Below the pieces are notes generated by a model. That model did no database searches. It was not told where the DNA came from and worked only from the letters and a program-made list of their open reading frames with translations. A stretch of 64,000 bases of DNA from Gyrodactylus bullatarudis (Eukaryota; Platyhelminthes; Monogenea; Gyrodactylidea; Gyrodactylidae). Where the stretch lies: the NCBI GenBank assembly GCA_012064415.1, contig SSNU01000792.1, positions 124,001 through 188,000 on the forward strand, in the 5' to 3' direction. The first letter of the stretch is position 1. Each line of letters starts with the position of its first letter. A program made the translations under genes and the position numbers. This document shows, one piece after another, positions 62,266 to 64,000 of this stretch.

Positions 62266-63640
62266 CTGAAAGTGTAAACATGAAACTCATAAATATAACC
62301 AATCGAATATCTGATGGATTATCTTACAGAACAAAAGTATTGACGTCTATAACTTAAAAAGTATTTAATGATAGGTCCTAAAAATATTTACTAGCCTTGA
62401 GCATATTGAAATACAAGTTCAAGGTTATCCTTTCAGCCTTCTATGTGTGTTTTCCTTCTATAAAAACCCTTAAAAATTAGAATAAAAATGTATTATTTAT
62501 CTAAAATACTTGATAAAAATATGCACTGGTCCAAGCGTTGGACTTTAAATGCTCACGATCAAGGTTTGATTCATGGCTATGGTACATTGAAGAATTTCAA
62601 TAAAGACAAAATGCACCTATGCCTACGATAAATTTTTGACGTCGAGAGCTGAACAGAGAAATTGGTTTTAAGCTGAGTTACCGATGCTGAGTCCATTTCA
62701 GGGAACAACAAAGAGATGCCAAAATTATAGTTAATGCAATTAACAAACATGATATTCTATTTAACTTTATGATTACAAATTATTATGCTACAGCCTAGTA
62801 AAAGGTTTGATCTAATCAAAAATGAAAAAATAGAACCAATAATCTTTATTAAAACCCTATATGAGTAGGCCCGTAATAAAGGCCCTTATTTGTGAAAATT
62901 TTGGCATCTCTTTCTTCTTCCTTGAAATAAATTATTGGATTGTTTCTCCACTAGCCCATACGCCTCAGAGGCAAGATGTGTGACTAAAATTAATTTATTA
63001 TATTTTGGTTCTATGTCCTAATGAAAGGTGGAGTCAATTTGAAATCCTAAAAATTCCTCTATTACTCTCCGCAGAAAATAGAAGAGACTTGACAACTGTC
63101 CAGAAATAAAAAATAGAGGAACGATTAGAGTTTTATTAAAAAGTGATTAAGTTTGATAGAATAAACTGGAGACAATTAGTCATCTATACATGATTACTTT
63201 GATAGATACAGCGATAGAGAGAGAGCGCGCTCGCGCACTCTTTGCCCTACTTCAACTCGATAATGGAGGGATTCTCTCCCTTCTTTATTCTTAATAGTTC
63301 ACCTAGTCACACAGTTGACTAAAACTAACTAGAAATTATCCACTTCTTCTTCTTCTTCTTCTTAATCTTGTGTGTATAATAATATCAAATACAAATAATT
63401 TCCATAAGTAATATTACTGGTAGTTCTTACTTGACCTACACTGGAATCAATTCCCATGTTGCTATGCAAACTAATAAATTTATAAGAGCAGAAAGGGGGA
63501 GAGAGAGAGAGAGACAAGTCAACAGTGTGTAGCGACTATGTGTAGAGACGGAATAAATTGCACCTTCAGGGAGTTTATTTTAGATAGATCAAAGAAATAA
63601 AATCAAGATGCACAAGAAACCTATTAGTAAGAGTACGGTC
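62266..63640. other. Upstream intron of the membrane protein gene
   Basis: No further exon was found. It holds a SINE-like and foldback repeat (62525-62915), GA and TTC microsatellites at 63499-63514 and 63343-63363, and an alternating GCGCGCTCGCGC stretch near 63224. Confidence 0.4.
62525..62915 (+). repeat. tRNA-like SINE joined to a foldback repeat, related to 2100-2517
   Basis: The start (GGTCCAAGCGTTGGACTTTA, then GCTCACGATCAAGGTTTGATTC) looks like the anticodon and T-arm part of a tRNA with a degenerate B box. Further on, GGTTTTAAGCTGAGTTACCGATG matches 2111-2135, and AAAGAGATGCCAAAATT (62711-62727) pairs with AATTTTGGCATCTCTTT (62894-62910) as a hairpin with about 165 bp between arms. 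Confidence 0.55.
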
Positions 63641-63649
63641 ATTGGTTAT

Positions 63650-63740
63650 TATGATGGCGATATGAAATCTAGGATACACCATAGCTGTAGGATTCGAACC
63701 AGGGTCTTGACACGCGTTTATTATTTAAAAAACCCAAGAA
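63650..63740 (-). repeat. tRNA-like fragment with a perfect B box
   Basis: The minus strand carries GGTTCGAATCC, a perfect RNA polymerase III B box, but the flanking T-stem does not pair well and no A box or cloverleaf was found. A SINE relic is more likely than a tRNA gene. Confidence 0.4.
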
Positions 63741-64000
63741 AATCATTCAAGACTCTCAATTCGTATGCAAATCACCCTGATAACTGAATCTATTCGATTT
63801 CAGAAATATTCCTAGATATATGGACTCTTTCAATAATCCAAGCCCAACAGGGACAAGAAAAGGCAATTTGAAGTGGAATCAGGCTAGCATCTTTTACAAT
63901 ACTTTTATGTCGACATAAATAATTCAAAAGTCCAATAGACTTATCCATGAAATTGTACAACATCTGTTGAGTTTATGCCCGTATCCGAGAAAGAATAATG

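Noticed and set aside
63650..63740. Possible tRNA gene (perfect B box on the minus strand)
   Set aside because: No cloverleaf, T-stem pairs poorly and no A box was found; treated as a SINE relic.

Overview
The window is nuclear DNA from a compact, AT-rich animal genome. Every gene found is a eukaryotic spliced or intronless gene, and most are clear orthologs of animal genes: UBE3A, POP1, ATP synthase subunits g and gamma, SREK1, SEC22, KIF21, a MAP kinase kinase, MRM2, TMEM267, GPN3, a tetraspanin, an EHD protein and eEF1-gamma. Many introns are only 23 to 37 bp, and the shortest are usually first introns. That intron pattern, retroelements with a GIY-YIG end, and two genes that start without an ATG directly after a splice acceptor best suit a flatworm or another spiralian with spliced-leader trans-splicing. 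The species cannot be fixed from the sequence, and the flatworm idea is inference.

Layout, left to right. A minus-strand block holds UBE3A (12285 to 8650) followed by POP1 (8387 to 683). ATP5MG (+) starts 124 bp from UBE3A in the opposite direction and converges on SREK1 (-). SREK1 shares an 85 bp start region with SEC22 (+), and SEC22 converges on a 16-exon KIF21-type kinesin (-, 22647 to 15389). An intronless MKK3/6-like kinase (-) is divergent from ATP synthase gamma (+), which is followed by a 7-exon coiled-coil protein I do not recognise (+, 25582 to 29163). A second minus-strand block is GPN3, TMEM267, MRM2 (35313 to 29627). GPN3 is divergent from a tetraspanin (+). EHD (-) is divergent from eEF1-gamma (+). 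From 42342 to the right edge lies the 3' half of a large multi-membrane protein gene (-), possibly tincar, with introns of up to 10.3 kb.

Mobile DNA is concentrated in the long introns. There are Penelope-like fragments (GIY-YIG coding end plus a shared 3' tail), a broken non-LTR retrotransposon, piggyBac-like MITEs with TTAA flanks plus a decayed piggyBac transposase, a hAT-like element nested in one MITE, and a hairpin repeat with 155 bp arms.

Most genes are housekeeping (proton pump, translation, splicing, tRNA and rRNA processing, membrane traffic). Five divergent gene pairs with 85 to 209 bp between start codons and two tandem same-strand blocks suggest shared promoters and possible polycistronic transcription. 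Exon boundaries were read by eye from GT/AG sites, reading phase and family resemblance; no alignment or transcript data were available.
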